A stretch of 64,000 nt of DNA from Methylococcales bacterium (GTDB taxonomy: Bacteria; Pseudomonadota; Gammaproteobacteria; Methylococcales; Methylomonadaceae). The stretch is from contig JAQURG010000001.1 in assembly GCA_028715725.1 (NCBI GenBank), positions 1-64,000 of the forward strand. The letters run 5' to 3'. The notes beneath the pieces were generated by a model. The model did not search any database. It worked only from the letters and a program-made list of their open reading frames with translations, and was not told where the DNA came from. Below are positions 48,293-57,096 of this stretch, piece after piece. The first letter of the stretch is position 1. Each line of letters opens with the position of its first letter. A program made the translations under genes and the position numbers.

Positions 48293-48852
48293 CAATACCT
48301 GGCAGCTCTTTTTAAAGACAATCAATAATACCTGCAATAATCCCGGTACAGATATTGCCGGGATTACGCTATATTGTTTCCCCCGCTCATCTGGAAGTTT
48401 ATCCCCAGCCCAAACCCGGCATTTGCAGGTATAGCATTAATTCGCATCGATAATAACGAACGCTTAAAACAGGTTTGGCTAAACAATTGGAAGATTCTCG
48501 GGCAAAGGCCGGAAGCGAAGAATAATGCTGTAACTCACTGATATTAGCTCCATAGTGCCGAGCTTGGCTAGAGTACCCAAAAAAAACAGCAATGAGGATG
48601 ATGCAAGAGTTTGATTTACTGAAATATCTTCAATGAGCAAGACGGCTTATTAATACAGATGCCGATGGCCGGCGCATGGGCTGGCTTTGTTACTTACGGG
48701 TCGGAGGTCAATCGAAGCAAGAATAGATCGGGGAAGCGGGATTGACCGGCTACCTCGATCTGGTTTGGGCGGGTCTTAAGCGATTCCGTGCGAAGAATAC
48801 ACCCAACTTGCTGCCTGCGCAATTTTAGGTATATTCATTCCTGGATGTCGCC
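48293..48852. other. Intergenic region with one 9-bp hairpin
   Basis: No gene was seen. At 48338-48366 TAATCCCGG, loop of 11, CCGGGATTA forms a perfect nine-pair stem without a T-run on either strand. A short frame near 48735-48828 has protein-like residues but contains a stop and no start; it may be a remnant. Confidence 0.45.
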
Positions 48853-50313
48853 TTAGTTTACAGCGATAGCTGTCTGGAGATCAGCAAGTGTGGTCACGCG
48901 GGGGCCGTGCAAGGCTGCAATCTTACGAATGTCCAGGTTAAGATGATGAACGTTTTCATACAGATTAACAGAGTACGGATTGGGTTTTGCAGGCGCAGGA
49001 GCACTAGCCGCCAGAGGTGTATAGGCGTCCGCCTCAATCAGGATTTTCTCGGCGGGCAGATAAATCAGTGCAAATGCATCATTATGACCGCTGCCTGCAA
49101 TCGGATAAATCTCTACCGGATGCTTAGCGTCCTTCAATACGTGTTTATTAGAGAAAGTTTCGAATAATGCGGTCTTTTTGGATTTTGCAAGCCTATCAGG
49201 ATTAAGGGTTCGCGGTTCTGCCCATACTTTTTCAAAATAAGGTTGGTTGGATTGATGCGTCACAATGGTTGAGCCTTCATCCACAAAAGTCCGCAAACCG
49301 CCGGCATGGTCAAAATGCGCATGGGTATTCACCAGATATTTGATGGGCTTGTTGGGAATTGTTTCCTTGACTTTGGCGATAACCGCAAGAGAGCGTTCTT
49401 CGTTTTGAGGCGCTTCCACAACAATGATGTGGTCGCTTTGCTCGATGGCGACGCTGTGATGAGTTCCGCCGGTGAGGTAGTAAACACCATCAGCCAGTTT
49501 GTCCGCCTTGACATTCACAGTCGTCTTGGCGTTTGCAACGGCCTCGGGCACGGAAAATTCAGCAGGAGGATTCAGCTTGACTGACGACACATTGATGTCC
49601 AGCACGGGATATCCACCCTGCGCCCGGACGATATGGGACGGAAAGTAAACTCCGTCAAAGTCTTTATAATCGGAGTATTTCGTTTCGATCAAGGTATCGC
49701 CGAGCACAGGGTTGTCGATCCAGGTCTGGACAAGAGCGACTTCATTATTGGCGTTAAGCTTGCCCACGTAACGGTATTTACCGCCAACGGTAAAGGCAAT
49801 TTCAGTACCGTTCTTGATGGCTTTTGATGTTGCGTCATTGGCAAGCGCCGCTCTCAGAAAACCCTGTGGCGTTGACCATATTTCGGCCGCACGCTCCTCA
49901 ACAGCTGTCGGCTGAGGCGTGGCAACCGGCTCAGCGCTCTGCGGAGCATTGGCGGGACGGGCAAGGTTCCAGGCGCTGGAACCGTTGATATACTGATCGA
50001 CTCGCTGCTCAACCGGAGCAGGCCGCAGGCGGCCCGGTTCGACGGTTTGGCTTCGTGTAATTTGTACGCGTGCGGCGGGAAGGACATAGTTGATATCCGC
50101 TTTAAAACTGCTGACGTCGAACTGCGGCCAAGGCGATGCCGGATTCGGGGCTTGGCCGAACTGGTACCAGCGCCCCGTTCCGGAGTATTCAAGGGTTCTT
50201 ATGTTGGCAACATCCAGGGCGCTTGCCGACAAATTCAGGGCTTGCGGATTCAAGGAAGCGCACCCTGCGACTGTCAGTGTCAGGCCGAGAACCGGATACA
50301 TCAATCTGCTCAT
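48853..50313 (-). CDS. Metallo-beta-lactamase-fold lipoprotein
   Basis: This encodes 486 residues. A lipoprotein signal (LGLTLTVAGC, cysteine at about residue 18) is followed by a 250-residue beta-rich N-terminal domain (RTLEYSGTGRWYQFGQAPNP). The metallo-hydrolase domain then shows NTHAHFDHAGG, the HxHxDH zinc site, with later ligands in GSGHNDAFALIYLP and the last His in ALHGPRVT. A zinc hydrolase on the periplasmic side of a membrane is expected; the substrate is unknown. CCAGGAGATTAT precedes the ATG. A sigma-54-type promoter lies at 50384-50369. Confidence 0.88.
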   Translation of the reverse strand: MSRLMYPVLGLTLTVAGCASLNPQALNLSASALDVANIRTLEYSGTGRWYQFGQAPNPASPWPQFDVSSFKADINYVLPAARVQITRSQTVEPGRLRPAPVEQRVDQYINGSSAWNLARPANAPQSAEPVATPQPTAVEERAAEIWSTPQGFLRAALANDATSKAIKNGTEIAFTVGGKYRYVGKLNANNEVALVQTWIDNPVLGDTLIETKYSDYKDFDGVYFPSHIVRAQGGYPVLDINVSSVKLNPPAEFSVPEAVANAKTTVNVKADKLADGVYYLTGGTHHSVAIEQSDHIIVVEAPQNEERSLAVIAKVKETIPNKPIKYLVNTHAHFDHAGGLRTFVDEGSTIVTHQSNQPYFEKVWAEPRTLNPDRLAKSKKTALFETFSNKHVLKDAKHPVEIYPIAGSGHNDAFALIYLPAEKILIEADAYTPLAASAPAPAKPNPYSVNLYENVHHLNLDIRKIAALHGPRVTTLADLQTAIAVN

Positions 50314-50368
50314 ATAATCTCCTGGTTAGGTAATAGCTTTGAAAGAAAAAAATTAACACTGGAACTTG

Positions 50369-50384
50369 AGCAAGATGCATACCA
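50369..50384 (-). promoter_or_regulatory. Sigma-54 (-24/-12) promoter of the metallo-hydrolase lipoprotein gene
   Basis: Read on the minus strand from 50384: TGGTATGCATCTTGCT. GG and GC are 12 apart and TTGCT is exact; TGGTAT has two mismatches to TGGCAC. Predicted start is near 50358, 45 bases before the ATG. An inverted repeat TGCTGA-N4-GCAGCA (50482-50497) lies about 100 bases upstream. Confidence 0.6.
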
Positions 50385-50402
50385 TCAATACGAACACCCG
50401 GT

Positions 50403-50690
50403 TTAACGGGCTTTAAGCTTCTGCCACAGCCATTGAGATGCGGCTGGCAGTCTGCTAACCGACAGGGGCTGAAAAGGAAGCTGCTGAATAAGCAGCACAA
50501 TTTGCTGCTTGACTGCATAGATAGATACAGTTGGTACTTGGTCGATACTCTCCCTGAACACCGGAATATATACTCCCCGTTCATGAAAGCTGATCTCACT
50601 ACGGCTTAACCCCAAGCGGTAACATGCCTGGACAGCAACTAGTGCCTGTAAAGAAACAATAAGTCGACTTTATCGATAAACTGTTTAACA
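50403..50690 (-). other. Possible remnant ORF upstream of the metallo-hydrolase gene
   Basis: One minus-strand frame is open for about 95 codons with protein-like residues (SRSEISFHERGVYIPVFRES, QQIVLLIQQLPFQPLSVSRL) but has only a TTG at 50615 as possible start. It overlaps the proposed regulatory repeat at 50482. I do not recognise a family. Confidence 0.2.
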
Positions 50691-50709
50691 CTAATAGCTG
50701 TTTACGTGT

Positions 50710-50738
50710 TTGACAAACGGTAACGCGTAGAGTATTTT
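50710..50738 (+). promoter_or_regulatory. Sigma-70-type promoter before the srp operon
   Basis: TTGACA (50710-50715), a 17-base spacer, and TATTTT (50733-50738). The -35 element is perfect and the spacing optimal. Predicted start is near 50745. Confidence 0.7.
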
Positions 50739-50744
50739 ATTTCC

Positions 50745-50808
50745 AATTTCGCAAGCTGACCGGACAACCGGAAGCCAGTAAGTCTATAATGACTACTGGC
50801 TTTTTTTT
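50745..50808 (+). ncRNA. Short terminated leader or small RNA upstream of srpG
   Basis: Between the promoter at 50710-50738 and the terminator at 50774-50808 lies a predicted transcript of about 64 bases. It contains a small hairpin CCGG-ACAA-CCGG (50760-50771) and ends in the terminator stem. No small peptide with a good start is seen inside. It may be an attenuator controlling the srp operon (first gene 43 bases further) or an independent small RNA. Inference from sequence signals only. Confidence 0.5.
50774..50808 (+). terminator. Intrinsic terminator in the srp leader
   Basis: GCCAGTAAGTC (50774-50784), loop TATAAT, GACTACTGGC (50791-50800) with one unpaired T, followed by TTTTTTTT. It lies upstream of the first gene of the operon with no co-directional gene before it. 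Confidence 0.88.
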
Positions 50809-50850
50809 GGCCTAAATTTCAGTCTGGCGATTAAATTACAGGAGATTGCA

Positions 50851-51828
50851 ATGTCAAATTGGTACGAAGACAATTCCCATTCTATAGGAAAAACCCCTCT
50901 GGTGCGGCTCAACCGCATCACCGATGGAGCCTCAGCCACCGTGCTGGCAAAAATTGAAGGACGTAATTCCGCTTATTCGGTTAAAGACCGGATCGGCGCC
51001 GCCATGATCTGGGATGCGGAGCAACGTGGATTGCTGGGTCCCGGCAAGGAGATCGTTGAGCCCACTAGCGGCAATACCGGTATTGCACTGGCATTTGTAG
51101 CAGCGGCGCGAGGACTGCCATTAACCTTAACGATGCCCGAAACCATGAGCCTGGAGCGTCGCAAGCTGTTGATTGCCTATGGGGCCAAACTGGTTTTGAC
51201 GGAAGGGGCCAAAGGTATGAGCGGGGCTATCGCAAAAGCAGAAGAAATTGCCGCCTCCGACCCGGACCGCTATGTATTGCTGCAACAGTTTAAAAACCCT
51301 GCAAACCCTGCCGTTCACGAACAGACTACAGGCCCTGAAATCTGGAATGATACCGGCGGCGCAATTGATATTCTGGTGTCCGGTGTCGGCACCGGTGGGA
51401 CCATTACCGGCGTTTCCCGTTATATCAAACAGACACAAGGCAAGGCTATAGTGTCAATTGCCGTGGAACCCACCACGAGCCCGGTGCTTACCCAGCATCG
51501 GGCCGGCGAGCCGCTGAAACCGGGACCCCATAAAATTCAAGGCATAGGCGCCGGATTTGTCCCGGCTGTGCTTGATCTTTCCCTGGTTGATGAAGTCGAA
51601 CAAGTCAGTAACGAAGAGGCCATTGACTATGCGCGCCGTCTTGCCAGAGAAGAAGGCATACTTTCAGGCATTTCGTGTGGCGCCGCCGTCGCTGTGGCGG
51701 TACGAGCCGCCAAGCGAGTCGAAAATGCCGGCAAGACCATCGTCGTTGTGTTGCCGGATTCCGGTGAACGTTATTTGAGCACACCTCTTTTCGAAGGTAT
51801 TTTTGACGCCAGTGGATTTGCAGCGTGA
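50851..51828 (+). CDS. srpG: Cysteine synthase (O-acetylserine sulfhydrylase), SrpG-like
   Basis: This encodes 325 residues of the fold II PLP family. PLP lysine in [11 protein letters not shown] (K45), substrate loop TSGNTG at 72-77, and the phosphate-binding GTGGTITG in the second half. It makes cysteine from O-acetylserine and sulfide. ATTACAGGAGATTGCA places AGGAG well before the ATG. Its stop overlaps the serine acetyltransferase start (GTGA). The gene order cysteine synthase, serine acetyltransferase, encapsulin matches the srpG-srpH-srpI order of cyanobacterial sulfur-responsive loci. Confidence 0.93.
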   Translation: MSNWYEDNSHSIGKTPLVRLNRITDGASATVLAKIEGRNSAYSVKDRIGAAMIWDAEQRGLLGPGKEIVEPTSGNTGIALAFVAAARGLPLTLTMPETMSLERRKLLIAYGAKLVLTEGAKGMSGAIAKAEEIAASDPDRYVLLQQFKNPANPAVHEQTTGPEIWNDTGGAIDILVSGVGTGGTITGVSRYIKQTQGKAIVSIAVEPTTSPVLTQHRAGEPLKPGPHKIQGIGAGFVPAVLDLSLVDEVEQVSNEEAIDYARRLAREEGILSGISCGAAVAVAVRAAKRVENAGKTIVVVLPDSGERYLSTPLFEGIFDASGFAA

Positions 51829-52763
51829 ACGACACGACTTACCTAAACGGCAAATATGATTGGGGTATTGATGAGATTGTTGCGCAACTGCGCGATCTGC
51901 GCGTGCAATCACTGGAAACTCGAAGCCGGCGCGATAAACCGCCCAAATTGCCATCTCGTAAAGAACTGCAAATAATTCTGGACGGCCTGGGAGCGGTCTT
52001 ATTCCCCAATCGTCTGGGACTGCCCGACCTGAATGACGAAGGCATCGATTACTTTGTTGGCCATACCCTCGAAACACTGCTGCGCAAACTTTACAAGCAA
52101 ATCAGCCGTGAGTTTCATTTTATATCCGGGCATCGAGGCATCGATAATGCAGCGCATGAGCAAGCTATTAACGTTGCCCGCCAGTTTGCCGCGCAATTGC
52201 CCACGATAAGAACATTAGTCGATAGTGATATTCAAGCTGCATTCGAAGGCGACCCGGCTGCAAGAAGCCCGGATGAAGTACTTGTTTGTTATCCCGGCAT
52301 TACGGCAATTATTCATCACCGGCTTGCACATGTTCTTTATCGGTTAGGCGCGCCGCTGGTGGCTCGCATTATCTCCGAGATTGCTCACTCCGCGACAGGA
52401 ATTGATATTCATCCCGGAGCGCAAATCAGTGAAAGTTTTTTTATCGACCACGGCACCGGTGTGGTTATAGGCGAAACAGCAGTGATCGGACAGCATGTTC
52501 GCGTATATCAAGCCGTTACCCTGGGCGCTAAACGATTCCTCAAAGACGAGAGCGGCATGCTGGTTAAAGGCAATGCACGGCACCCTATTGTTGAAGATGA
52601 TGTCGTCATCTATGCGGGCGCTACAATTCTGGGCCGTATCACCATCGGCCGCGGCTCGACCATCGGCGGCAATGTCTGGCTTACCCATAGCGTACCCCCT
52701 GACAGCAATATTACTCAGGCACATGTACGTAGCGAACTGTTTCAAGGAGGAGCCGGAATATAA
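51825..52763 (+). CDS. srpH: Serine O-acetyltransferase, SrpH/EpsC-like
   Basis: This encodes 312 residues from a GTG at 51825 that overlaps the srpG stop. The N-terminal helical part is longer than in E. coli CysE. The left-handed beta-helix holds hexapeptide repeats ([40 protein letters not shown]) with the catalytic His in DHGTG. It supplies O-acetylserine to the cysteine synthase encoded directly upstream. The next gene is the encapsulin shell, 116 bases downstream. Confidence 0.93.
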   Translation: MNDTTYLNGKYDWGIDEIVAQLRDLRVQSLETRSRRDKPPKLPSRKELQIILDGLGAVLFPNRLGLPDLNDEGIDYFVGHTLETLLRKLYKQISREFHFISGHRGIDNAAHEQAINVARQFAAQLPTIRTLVDSDIQAAFEGDPAARSPDEVLVCYPGITAIIHHRLAHVLYRLGAPLVARIISEIAHSATGIDIHPGAQISESFFIDHGTGVVIGETAVIGQHVRVYQAVTLGAKRFLKDESGMLVKGNARHPIVEDDVVIYAGATILGRITIGRGSTIGGNVWLTHSVPPDSNITQAHVRSELFQGGAGI

Positions 52764-52879
52764 GTTTTAACCGGAAGTCTACAGCTTCCAAGAGGGAGGC
52801 TTCCATAATAATAAATTTCCGACCTGGAAATAGGAAATAAAAAACCAACCAAATTACACAACCACTACAGGAATAAGTC

Positions 52880-53815
52880 ATGTCTGAAGATATCCATGAA
52901 GGCCAATCCCATACCGCGTTAGGCGATGTCGGCGCGCGTACTCTGGCGAACGCCACCAAAACCGCCCCGATGTTGTCAACCATTACGCCCCGGTGGTTGG
53001 TTCATCTGCTGCACTGGAAACCTCTTGAAGCCGGTATTTATCGGGTTAACAAGGTTAAGAATGAAACCAATCTCCATGTTGATTGTTCCAGCCTCGATGA
53101 AAGAGAACTGCCGCAAACTTTTGTCGATTATGAAGAATGGGGCCGTGAGTACCGCTTGAACGCAGTTAACACCGTACTCGATGTTCATACCCGCATCGCG
53201 GATTTATACAGCAGCCCGCATAACCAGATCCATGAACAATTGCGTTTAACTATCGAAACCATTAAAGAGCGTCAGGAAAGCGAACTGATTAATAATGCAG
53301 AATACGGTCTGCTTAATAATGTCGCGCCCGCGCAGAGAGTACAGACGCGTCCCGGCGGTAATGGCGCGCCTACGCCTGATGACATGGATGAATTAATTGC
53401 TCGCGTTTGGAAAGAACCCGCGTTTTTCCTGGCTCATCCACAAGCTATCGCTGCATTCGGACGTGAATGCACCCGTCGCGGCGTACCGCCTGCCATTGTC
53501 ACCCTGTTCGGTTCGCAGTTTCTGACCTGGCGCGGACTGCCTTTGATCCCGACTGACAAGCTTAGAGTGACCAATGGTAAATCCAACATTCTGCTGTTAC
53601 GCACCGGTGAAAGCCGTCAAGGCGTGGTGGGTCTTTACCAACCCAACCTGACCGGCGAACTGAGCATGGGGCTTTCAGTCCGGTTTATGGGCATCAATCA
53701 CAAAGCGATCTCCTCTTATCTCATTTCGCTGTATTGCTCGCTGGCGGTGTTGACTGATGATGCGCTCGGGATTCTCGAGAATGTCGAAGTGGGCAAATAT
53801 CATGAATACAAGTGA
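52880..53815 (+). CDS. srpI: Family 2A encapsulin shell protein (SrpI-like)
   Basis: This encodes 311 residues, the normal size for family 2A shells, of the HK97 phage-capsid fold. Stretches highly typical of SrpI are present: ANATKTAPMLSTITPRWLVH, VKNETNLHVD, HEQLRLTIETIKERQESELI, NAEYGLLNNVAPAQ, AFFLAHPQAIAAFGRECTRR and LSVRFMGINHKAISSYL. There is no cyclic-nucleotide-binding insertion, which separates it from family 2B. The shells self-assemble into a closed cage and enclose a cysteine desulfurase, encoded here by the next gene (overlap 14 bases). Known relatives are linked to sulfur metabolism and can store elemental sulfur. GGAATAAGTC precedes the ATG. Confidence 0.95.
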   Translation: MSEDIHEGQSHTALGDVGARTLANATKTAPMLSTITPRWLVHLLHWKPLEAGIYRVNKVKNETNLHVDCSSLDERELPQTFVDYEEWGREYRLNAVNTVLDVHTRIADLYSSPHNQIHEQLRLTIETIKERQESELINNAEYGLLNNVAPAQRVQTRPGGNGAPTPDDMDELIARVWKEPAFFLAHPQAIAAFGRECTRRGVPPAIVTLFGSQFLTWRGLPLIPTDKLRVTNGKSNILLLRTGESRQGVVGLYQPNLTGELSMGLSVRFMGINHKAISSYLISLYCSLAVLTDDALGILENVEVGKYHEYK

Positions 53816-55901
53816 ATTTGATCAATCCCATCCGGCGCAACAAGGTTTTGCGGAAAATTCAGGTACAGGTTCGTTGCCCGATATAAATCATCTGACCAAG
53901 CTTGCTAATGAGCTTTTTTCGGCTTTGCCCTGCGATGGCTCCAGGCTCGGCATAGCTTCATCGGCAATATCGGCAAGTCTTGATAAACGCCAATTAACTG
54001 GCTTTCAACCGCAAGGCTCCGGCCTGCCAGGAGAGGGGGAGTTGCGGCAGTTTTTCGCACCTCGTCAGCGATCTTTTGAGAGCGTTCCTGACAGTATCGA
54101 TAGGGGTGGGGTTTTGGGTAATTCTCCAGACGGCTTGACGTCGCCTTTGGCGGGTCTGGACAAAGCTGTGCTCGAGGGTATTTTCCCGCATCACTTTGGA
54201 CTGCCCGGAGAAGCTGAATTGCAAAAATTACTGGTTTCACGCACGCCTTCCGGCAGTCATATTCCGGCCGTTTCGTCTTCGCTGGCGGCTGCCGAATCGC
54301 TGACAGATGCTGACAAGGCAGCGGAAACGGGTCTTTCATCGCAGGCTTTTGAAACAGAATTGCAAAAATTTTCCGCTTCAAATACAGCGGGGACCGGAAG
54401 TATTCCAAAAAGTGCGGCAGGCCGCCCAATTCCCGGCATTCCGGTTCCGGCGGCAATGCCCGGTTTGAACCGCTCCCTGACTGACCAGGACGATTCAAAA
54501 ATAGCCGGTTTGTCACCCGAGGTTTATGGTCTGCCGGGTGAAGCCGAACTGCAAAAAATTTTCGCCGGTTTTTTTGCGCCTGCTGCGAATATTCCGGCAA
54601 ACGCCGGGACAGGCTCATCATTCTATTTTCTTGATGAATTAAAAAGTACTGGATTTAATGCGCCAGGTCTTGGCTCTGCGCATCCGCCTTTTGATGTCCA
54701 TGCTGTGCGTCGTGATTTTCCGATTCTGAAAGAACGCATCAACGGTTACCCCTTAGTCTGGTTTGATAACGCGGCCACGACTCAAAAGCCTCAGGTGGTA
54801 ATTGATCGGGTTTCGTACTTCTATGAGCATGAGAATTCGAACATTCACCGTGCGGCGCATGAACTGGCGGCGCGATCAACTGACGCTTACGAAAAAGCGC
54901 GCGATATTGTTGCACATTTTTTAAATGCGCCTTCCTCGGAAGAAATTGTATTTGTCCGGGGCACAACCGAAGGCATCAATCTGATTGCGCAAAGCTGGGG
55001 ACGGCAAAACCTGGGTGCCGGGGATGAGATTGTCATTACCTGGCTGGAACATCATGCCAATATTGTGCCGTGGCAACTACTGTGCGAAGTTACCGGTGCA
55101 AAGCTACGCGTTGTGCCGGTTGATGATAGCGGTCAGGTGTTACTCGGTGAATATCAAAAATTGCTGAATTCGCACACCAAACTGGTCTCATTTACGCATG
55201 TTTCCAATGCCCTCGGCACAGTGACGCCGGCGCAAGAAATTATTGCCATGGCTCATCGCGTCGGTGCTCGTGTATTGCTGGACGCAGCTCAATCTGTCTC
55301 GCACTTACAGGTAGATGTGCAGGCGCTTGATTGTGACTGGTGCGTATTTTCCGGACACAAGATATTCGGTCCGACCGGAATTGGCGCTGTATACGGCAAG
55401 GCAGAGTTGCTTGAGTCCATGCCGCCGTGGCAAGGCGGCGGTAATATGATCGATGATGTAACGTTTGAAAAAACCACATTCCAGCCTGCGCCTGCACGCT
55501 TTGAAGCCGGCACCGGCAATATTGCGGACGCTGTGGGGTTGGGGGCGGCGCTGGAATACGTGACAAAAACCGGCATTCATAATGTTGCGCGTTATGAACA
55601 TGATTTGCTGGTTTATGGAATGGAAGCACTTCGGAGCATTCCAGGCTTGCGTTTAATCGGCACTGCTCCGGAAAAAGCCAGCGTGTTATCGTTTGTGCTG
55701 GAAAAGCACAGCAATCAGGATATTGGCATTGCCTTAAATAAGGTGGGTATTGCGGTGCGTACCGGCCATCATTGCGCACAGCCCATCCTGCGAAGGTTCG
55801 GCCTGGAAAGCACGGTACGGCCATCGCTGGCTTTTTACAATACTTTTGAGGAAATTGACCGGCTGGTCAGCACGGTTAAACAGATTCAGGCAGGCAAATA
55901 A
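53802..55901 (+). CDS. SufS-type cysteine desulfurase, encapsulin cargo with repeated N-terminal motif
   Basis: This encodes 699 residues from the ATG at 53802 inside the encapsulin gene end; the frame is open to 53757. Residues 1-295 are Gly/Ser/Pro-rich, predicted disordered, and contain a repeated motif: GLPGEGELRQFFA (74-86), GLPGEAELQKLLV (133-145), a degenerate AFETELQKFSA (182-192) and GLPGEAELQKIFA (243-255). The catalytic domain starts near FDVHAVRRDFPIL and is complete: PLP lysine K520 in FSGHKIFGPTG and the persulfide cysteine C658 in RTGHHCAQPILRRFG, type II. The enzyme turns cysteine into alanine plus sulfane sulfur. In family 2A systems the disordered N-terminus loads the enzyme into the shell. 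Confidence 0.95.
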   Translation: MNTSEFDQSHPAQQGFAENSGTGSLPDINHLTKLANELFSALPCDGSRLGIASSAISASLDKRQLTGFQPQGSGLPGEGELRQFFAPRQRSFESVPDSIDRGGVLGNSPDGLTSPLAGLDKAVLEGIFPHHFGLPGEAELQKLLVSRTPSGSHIPAVSSSLAAAESLTDADKAAETGLSSQAFETELQKFSASNTAGTGSIPKSAAGRPIPGIPVPAAMPGLNRSLTDQDDSKIAGLSPEVYGLPGEAELQKIFAGFFAPAANIPANAGTGSSFYFLDELKSTGFNAPGLGSAHPPFDVHAVRRDFPILKERINGYPLVWFDNAATTQKPQVVIDRVSYFYEHENSNIHRAAHELAARSTDAYEKARDIVAHFLNAPSSEEIVFVRGTTEGINLIAQSWGRQNLGAGDEIVITWLEHHANIVPWQLLCEVTGAKLRVVPVDDSGQVLLGEYQKLLNSHTKLVSFTHVSNALGTVTPAQEIIAMAHRVGARVLLDAAQSVSHLQVDVQALDCDWCVFSGHKIFGPTGIGAVYGKAELLESMPPWQGGGNMIDDVTFEKTTFQPAPARFEAGTGNIADAVGLGAALEYVTKTGIHNVARYEHDLLVYGMEALRSIPGLRLIGTAPEKASVLSFVLEKHSNQDIGIALNKVGIAVRTGHHCAQPILRRFGLESTVRPSLAFYNTFEEIDRLVSTVKQIQAGK

Positions 55902-55930
55902 TTCAACCTGTTTATCTGCGTAGGTTTCAT

Positions 55931-55962
55931 GTTGGGCAACAGCCTTATTGCCCAGCATTTTT
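55931..55962. terminator. Bidirectional-type terminator between the desulfurase and alanine dehydrogenase genes
   Basis: GTTGGGCAA (55931-55939), loop of 8, TTGCCCAGC (55948-55956), then ATTTTT. It serves the plus-strand operon; the minus-strand gene ends 19 bases beyond it. Confidence 0.8.
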
Positions 55963-55980
55963 CACAGAAGTTAAGAGTGT

Positions 55981-57096
55981 CTACTCATTTCCTAACGCCT
56001 GCATAGGCTCGGTACATTTCAAACCAAACGCTTCAGCTACGGCCGGATAAGTCACCTTGCCCCGGTAGGTGTTAAGTCCATATTGCAATGCGCGATTTTT
56101 TCGTACAGCGTTAAGGCCTTCATTGGCCAATTGCAGCGTATATACCGCCGTTTGATTATTAAGGGCGAAAGTACTGGTGCGCGGTACAGCGCCAGGCATA
56201 TTGGCGACACAATAATGAACCACGCCATCAATTTCAAAAGTGGGATGACTATGAGTGGTGGCATGGGTTGTCTCTACGCAGCCGCCCTGATCGACGGCTA
56301 CATCGACGATGACCGAGCCTTTACGCATGGCCGGCAACATGTCACGGGTAATCAGCCAGGGCGCTCTTCCGCCAGGAATTAACACCGCTCCGATGACAAG
56401 ATCGGCTTCGTAGACAACATCTTCAATATTATACTCATCACTGATACGCGTCTGTAACTGGCCGCGGTAAATGTCATCCAGATATTTCAAGCGGTCATGG
56501 CTGATATCGAGCACCGTGACTTGTGCGCCCAAGCCTACAGCCACCCGTGCGGCATTTGTGCCGACAATACCTGCGCCCAGAATGACGATATTAGCGGGAG
56601 CCACACCCGGCACGCCGCCCATTAATATGCCTCGGCCGCCATGTGACTTTTGTAAATAGGTTGCGCCAACCTGAGTCGCCATTCGCCCAGCGACTTCACT
56701 CATGGGCGTCAATAACGGCAGTTGTCCGGTTTCTGTCTGTACGGTCTCATAAGCGATCCCGGTTGTGCCGCTGGCTAATAAAGCATCCGTAAGGGGCTTG
56801 TCCGAAGCCAGATGCAGGTAAGTAAAAAGAATCAGATCCGAACGCAGATATTGGTATTCCGAGGCAATCGGCTCCTTTACTTTAACCACCATTTCTGCCG
56901 CCCACGCATCTGCTGCATTGGCGACAATTTCAGCACCGGCAGACTGGTATTCCTCATCCAAAAGCGAGCTTCCCACCCCCGCTCCGCTCTGTACCAGTAC
57001 CCGATGACCGCGCCGGGTCAGGGCTTTAACTGCTCCAGGCGTCATCCCGACGCGATTCTCGTTATCTTTAACTTCTTTGGGTAGTCCAATTAGCAT
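55981..57096 (-). CDS. ald: Alanine dehydrogenase
   Basis: This encodes 371 residues from the ATG at 57096 (GGAG seven bases upstream), the standard length of Ald. MLIGLPKEVKDNENRVGMTP at the start holds the substrate arginine, VVKVKEPIASEY the catalytic-lysine region, YLHLASDKPLTDALL a conserved His/Asp region, and VVILGAGIVGTNAARVAVGL (reading NIVILGAG) the NAD-binding Rossmann motif. It converts L-alanine to pyruvate and ammonia, or the reverse. It faces the encapsulin operon tail to tail; alanine is the by-product of the desulfurase encoded there. The functional link is inference. Confidence 0.94.
   Translation of the reverse strand: MLIGLPKEVKDNENRVGMTPGAVKALTRRGHRVLVQSGAGVGSSLLDEEYQSAGAEIVANAADAWAAEMVVKVKEPIASEYQYLRSDLILFTYLHLASDKPLTDALLASGTTGIAYETVQTETGQLPLLTPMSEVAGRMATQVGATYLQKSHGGRGILMGGVPGVAPANIVILGAGIVGTNAARVAVGLGAQVTVLDISHDRLKYLDDIYRGQLQTRISDEYNIEDVVYEADLVIGAVLIPGGRAPWLITRDMLPAMRKGSVIVDVAVDQGGCVETTHATTHSHPTFEIDGVVHYCVANMPGAVPRTSTFALNNQTAVYTLQLANEGLNAVRKNRALQYGLNTYRGKVTYPAVAEAFGLKCTEPMQALGNE

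Noticed and set aside
48735..48828. Open frame with protein-like residues before the metallo-hydrolase gene
   Set aside because: It has an in-frame stop upstream and no start; no family could be named.
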